Shown one piece after another: positions 61,295 through 64,000 of a DNA stretch of 64,000 nt. The stretch comes from VXYL01 sp965203685 (GTDB taxonomy: Bacteria > Pseudomonadota > Gammaproteobacteria > Pseudomonadales > Azotimanducaceae). The notes beneath the pieces were generated by a model. The model had not been told where the DNA came from. It worked only from the letters and a program-made list of their open reading frames with translations, and made no database searches. The position numbers and the translations under genes were made by a program. Each line of letters opens with the position of its first letter. Positions within the stretch are counted from its first letter, which is position 1. The stretch covers positions 5,456,001-5,520,000 of the forward strand of contig OZ241908.1 in the NCBI GenBank assembly GCA_965203685.1. Reading direction: 5' to 3'.

Positions 61295-62353
61295 TCAACC
61301 CATCCGCAACGCCGTGGAGGACAAGTCGCTGCGGAACTCCGCGGCGGCGACACCATCGCACAATGCGGCGAAGGCGGGCGGTAGGCTCAGGTCGGCCAGC
61401 GTTTTGAACGCGCCGTCGTCGTCCACGCGACCGTAGACGAGGAACCGACAGCCAACATCCTCAAGCTCGGCCAAGGCCGCATCCCGTTCCGCGTGGCCAC
61501 CGTAATAACGAGGCTCGGCGATGCGGGTGATCGTATCCGCACCGACCACGAACGTGACGGCGCCACCAAGCGCCCGGGCCTTTTCGACAAACGTCGGCGC
61601 GTCGCTGACGACCACCTCATCGGGCCGGAACTGGGCCAGCCTGGGGTTGATTTCCAGATAGTCCAAGGCCGGCTTGTCGACGTTGGCGATGGACAACTCG
61701 TAGGCCACCGGGCGCCCGAGGTGCGCGGCCGCGTGCGCATGCATCCCACGGTGGCCATCGTGGAGCGGGTTGAACGCCCCCGGCAGCACAGCATCGAAAC
61801 GTTGCGCCGCGACGACCCGCCGCTCGCCACGCAAGAGTTCGGCGAGGGCCGCATCGCCGAACGCTTCGTCGCAAGGCAGCCCGGGCGCTGGCGCGATGTC
61901 CAACGCGAAGGCCAACGCCGCCAAGGCGTCCGCGGCCACTAAGTCCTCCTCCTGGGCGCGGGAACGCGCGCCTTTCTCGAGCGCCAACGTCCACACCCGC
62001 GTCGCCGCCGTATCCTGGTAGGCAAAGTACGCGCGGTGATCGCCACGTTTCGGCCGATTTGTTGCCAATGATGCGGTGATCGCGAAGCCGAACTCGCCAC
62101 CCAACGCCCGCGCCCGCGAGAACGCCTGCATCGCGAGCCGACGCGCCGTGAGCGCGCTGCACCATTGCTCCGGCTCCTCGCCTAGGAAATCGCTAAGTGC
62201 CTGGCCGGCGTATGGCACGCTGGCTTCGAGCACGGTGGCCGACGCGCCGGGCACGGACAGCAACCGGGACAGCAGCCCGGAGCCGCCGCCGGTGACCACG
62301 AAGACGCCTTGGGGCGCCGCCTCGTGAATTGCGACGACCGTGGCGTCGGTCAT
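61295..62353 (-). CDS. CinA-C-like domain fused to a nicotinate-nucleotide-adenylyltransferase-like domain
   Basis: The 352-residue protein has two halves. Residues ~10-160 resemble the CinA C-terminal (PncC amidase) fold: VVTGGGSGLLSRLLSVPGAS, ALGGEFGFAITASLATN. The usual Ser and Lys of the amidase site appear replaced (Gly in TGGGSG, Leu in YAGQAL). Residues ~187-352 are a nucleotidylyltransferase with the H-x-G-H motif in GAFNPLHDGHRGMHAHA and the C-terminal SSTALR. Together they suggest pyridine-nucleotide metabolism, but the activity is unproven. It overlaps the hydrolase gene upstream by four bases (ATGA). Confidence 0.7.
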   Translation of the reverse strand: MTDATVVAIHEAAPQGVFVVTGGGSGLLSRLLSVPGASATVLEASVPYAGQALSDFLGEEPEQWCSALTARRLAMQAFSRARALGGEFGFAITASLATNRPKRGDHRAYFAYQDTAATRVWTLALEKGARSRAQEEDLVAADALAALAFALDIAPAPGLPCDEAFGDAALAELLRGERRVVAAQRFDAVLPGAFNPLHDGHRGMHAHAAAHLGRPVAYELSIANVDKPALDYLEINPRLAQFRPDEVVVSDAPTFVEKARALGGAVTFVVGADTITRIAEPRYYGGHAERDAALAELEDVGCRFLVYGRVDDDGAFKTLADLSLPPAFAALCDGVAAAEFRSDLSSTALRMG

Positions 62354-63231
62354 TCGCTCAAGAATTCGGTCAGGATGTCGAGGAAGCGATCAAGCTGGTC
62401 GTGGTGTACCCAGTGGCCGGCGTCCTCGACGCCGAGCGAACGGGCGTCCTGGAAGATGTCCACGCGGCCGTCCTGTTCCGGATCCGAGGCCCAGGACTCC
62501 GCGCCGTGAACGAGCAGCGTCGGGCAGGTGATGCGTCGGTAGAGACCGTAGGTCTGGCGGGCGGACAAGCCGATGGGCGACCAGGCGCGCATATAGTTGT
62601 CGAACTTCCAGCTAAAGGTCCCGTCCTCGTTCTGGTTGCTGCCGTGGATCGTCAGGTGCCGCGCCTGCGCTTCGGTGAGGTGCGGGTTCGCCTGCTGCAT
62701 GCGCTGGAAGGCGTCTTCCAAGGTGGGATAGCGCTTGGGGATGCGACCGGAGAGCTGGCGCAGGTTGCGGACCCATTCCACCAGCCGTTCATGGCCGGGC
62801 GTCGAGTCGTCCGACCCCGTGGCCGACATGCCCATGCCCTCGATGGACACAAGCTTTGCCACCGTGTCGGGGTACAAGCCCGCGTAGGCCAAGGACACCG
62901 AGCCACCCATGGAGTGGCCGACCAGCACGATGTCCTCAAGGCCAGTCTGGCGAACAAGTTGCGCGATGTCGTAGACGTAGTCGATCGTCGTGTAGGCACC
63001 CCCCACCAGCCACTGGGAATCGCCGTGGCCGCGCAAGTCCGGGGCGATGACGTGGTAGTCCGACTTGAGCGCCTGGGCCACCCAGTCCCAGTTGCGGCAA
63101 TGGTCGCGTCCGCCGTGCACGAGCAGCATCGCCGGGGCGCCTTCGTTGCCCCAGTCCACGTAGTGCAGACGCAGCCGCTGCGAGAAGTAGATGTGCGACG
63201 TCGGGCCGCCCTTCAGCATCGTATCCGCCAT
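62350..63231 (-). CDS. Alpha/beta hydrolase
   Basis: The 293-residue protein has LLVHGGRDHCRNWDWVAQAL, DLRGHGDS, the nucleophile elbow LVGHSMGGSVSLAY, and a late catalytic His in VEDAGHWVHHDQLDRFLDI. The layout resembles epoxide hydrolases and C-C bond hydrolases (HG then a Trp two turns later), with a lid domain in the middle (residues ~135-215). The substrate is unknown. It sits between a CoA-transferase gene, 10 bases upstream, and the CinA-like fusion gene, which it overlaps. Confidence 0.87.
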   Translation of the reverse strand: MADTMLKGGPTSHIYFSQRLRLHYVDWGNEGAPAMLLVHGGRDHCRNWDWVAQALKSDYHVIAPDLRGHGDSQWLVGGAYTTIDYVYDIAQLVRQTGLEDIVLVGHSMGGSVSLAYAGLYPDTVAKLVSIEGMGMSATGSDDSTPGHERLVEWVRNLRQLSGRIPKRYPTLEDAFQRMQQANPHLTEAQARHLTIHGSNQNEDGTFSWKFDNYMRAWSPIGLSARQTYGLYRRITCPTLLVHGAESWASDPEQDGRVDIFQDARSLGVEDAGHWVHHDQLDRFLDILTEFLSE

Positions 63232-63241
63232 GAGCCGCCCT

Positions 63242-64000
63242 TTATGTCACCCGCTCGGTGCCGGTGATCGCAAGGCCCACGAGTTCTTCGTATTCCTCGT
63301 CGCCGATGCCGAGTTCCTCGGCGAACACTTCGCGGCTGTGCTCGCCGAACCGCGGCGAATAGGCGATGTCGATGTCCGGCGTGGTCGCCATCAGCCATGG
63401 CAATACCGGCAGCAAGTGGGTGCCCGACTCGGGATGCGACACCGGCACGAGGAAGCGGCGGGCATCGAACTGCGCGTTGGACTCGGCGTACACCGGCTTG
63501 AATGGCTCGCACCTGGCGGCGCACAGGCCCAACGCGCCCAGCGCTTGCGCTTCGGCCACGGCATCGCGCCCGGAGAACCACGCGCGGAGGATCTCGTCGA
63601 GGCTGTCTTCGTTCCGCTTGCGCGCGGCGTTCGTGGCGAAACGGTCGTCGCGAGCGAGGTCGGCGCGGCCCATGTGTTGCGTTAGGTTCGCGAACGAGCC
63701 GTCCGACTCCGCGGCCAAGGCGATCCACTCGTCGTCCCCCGCACATGCGTAAACCCCGTGCGGCGCAAAGCGCGGATGGCGATTGCCGCCGGGGCCACGG
63801 ACAACCCCGTTGGCATCGTATTCCAGCACGGCATCGCCAACTTGCACCGCCACCGCTTCGATCATGCCCGCGTCGATACGCTGGCCAACGCCAGTGTTCT
63901 TGCGGTGGTTGAGTGCCGCGATGATCGATGCGGCCAAGTAATAGCCGGAGATCGGATCCGGGATCAGCCCGCCGGTATTCATCGGCTCGGCGCCTGAGTA
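63242..64000 (-). CDS. CaiB/BaiF family CoA-transferase, 5' end cut off by the window edge
   Basis: Family III CoA-transferases move CoA between carboxylic acids. The visible ~250 C-terminal residues include GLIPDPISGYYLAASIIAAL, GVGQRIDAGMIEAVA, RHPRFAPHGVYACAGDDEWI, FATNAARKRNEDSLDEIL and SPRFGEHSREVFAEELG, all typical of the second half. The catalytic Asp of the N-terminal half is outside the window. Upstream sequence to 64000 continues the frame (YSGAEP), confirming truncation by the window. It probably starts the operon with the hydrolase and fusion gene. Confidence 0.9.
   Translation of the reverse strand, partial: YSGAEPMNTGGLIPDPISGYYLAASIIAALNHRKNTGVGQRIDAGMIEAVAVQVGDAVLEYDANGVVRGPGGNRHPRFAPHGVYACAGDDEWIALAAESDGSFANLTQHMGRADLARDDRFATNAARKRNEDSLDEILRAWFSGRDAVAEAQALGALGLCAARCEPFKPVYAESNAQFDARRFLVPVSHPESGTHLLPVLPWLMATTPDIDIAYSPRFGEHSREVFAEELGIGDEEYEELVGLAITGTERVT

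Overview
The window is a GC-rich, densely packed bacterial chromosome segment that reads as a gammaproteobacterium. The support is SlmA beside pyrE, an algC-argB-coaBC-radC neighbourhood, a homodimeric AceE-type pyruvate dehydrogenase, and a parA-parB-atpIBEFHAGDC string. Five phytanoyl-CoA-dioxygenase-like enzymes, two short-chain dehydrogenases, a PYROXD2-like oxidoreductase, a PQQ dehydrogenase and a CaiB-type CoA-transferase suggest a marine or host-associated heterotroph; the lifestyle is inference. I see no rRNA, tRNA, CRISPR array or intact insertion sequence.

Layout. 1-7.2 kb: yicC (partial) divergent from rph-pyrE, then the minus-strand operon coaBC-algC-argB-slmA and a forward radC. 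The dut gene usual in this cluster is absent. 7.3-10.4 kb: accessory genes, including a DUF6575-like/PD-(D/E)XK nuclease fusion. 10.45-17.5 kb: the complete F1Fo ATP synthase operon with its own promoter. 18-19.7 kb: parB and parA. 19.8-27.2 kb: an insertion (yihY, a serine hydrolase, nhaA, metY and others) that separates parAB from rsmG-mnmG (27.2-29.7 kb), which normally adjoin.

29.8-35.8 kb: a seven-gene, largely overlapping minus-strand operon. It encodes an ECF sigma factor, a one-TM protein with a dockerin-like calcium loop, a secreted cohesin-like protein, a VIT/von Willebrand A lipoprotein, two dioxygenases and a Uma2 nuclease. 35.9-43.9 kb: oxidoreductases, an Ada repair protein, an HpcH/HpaI aldolase, a Nudix hydrolase and two gene remnants.

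44-52.3 kb is the most unusual part. A BlaI-type repressor is followed by a BlaR1-like M56 metalloprotease whose sensor domain is replaced by a TonB C-terminal domain, and by a second TonB protein. Next come a lipoprotein, three paralogous TPR proteins and two near-identical Sel1-type exported proteins that carry a TonB-box-like motif just after their signal peptides. A shared inverted repeat lies upstream of both blaI and the first TPR/lipoprotein operon. I read this as a candidate uncharacterised proteolytic TonB signalling system.

52.3-64 kb: aceE without aceF, an SDR/PQQ-dehydrogenase pair, an S9-peptidase-like protein that has lost its active site, a disrupted AbiEii-like toxin gene with its partner, a CinA-like/nucleotidylyltransferase fusion, an alpha/beta hydrolase and a partial CoA-transferase. 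A palindromic repeat about 28 bp long occurs five times between or at the ends of genes.
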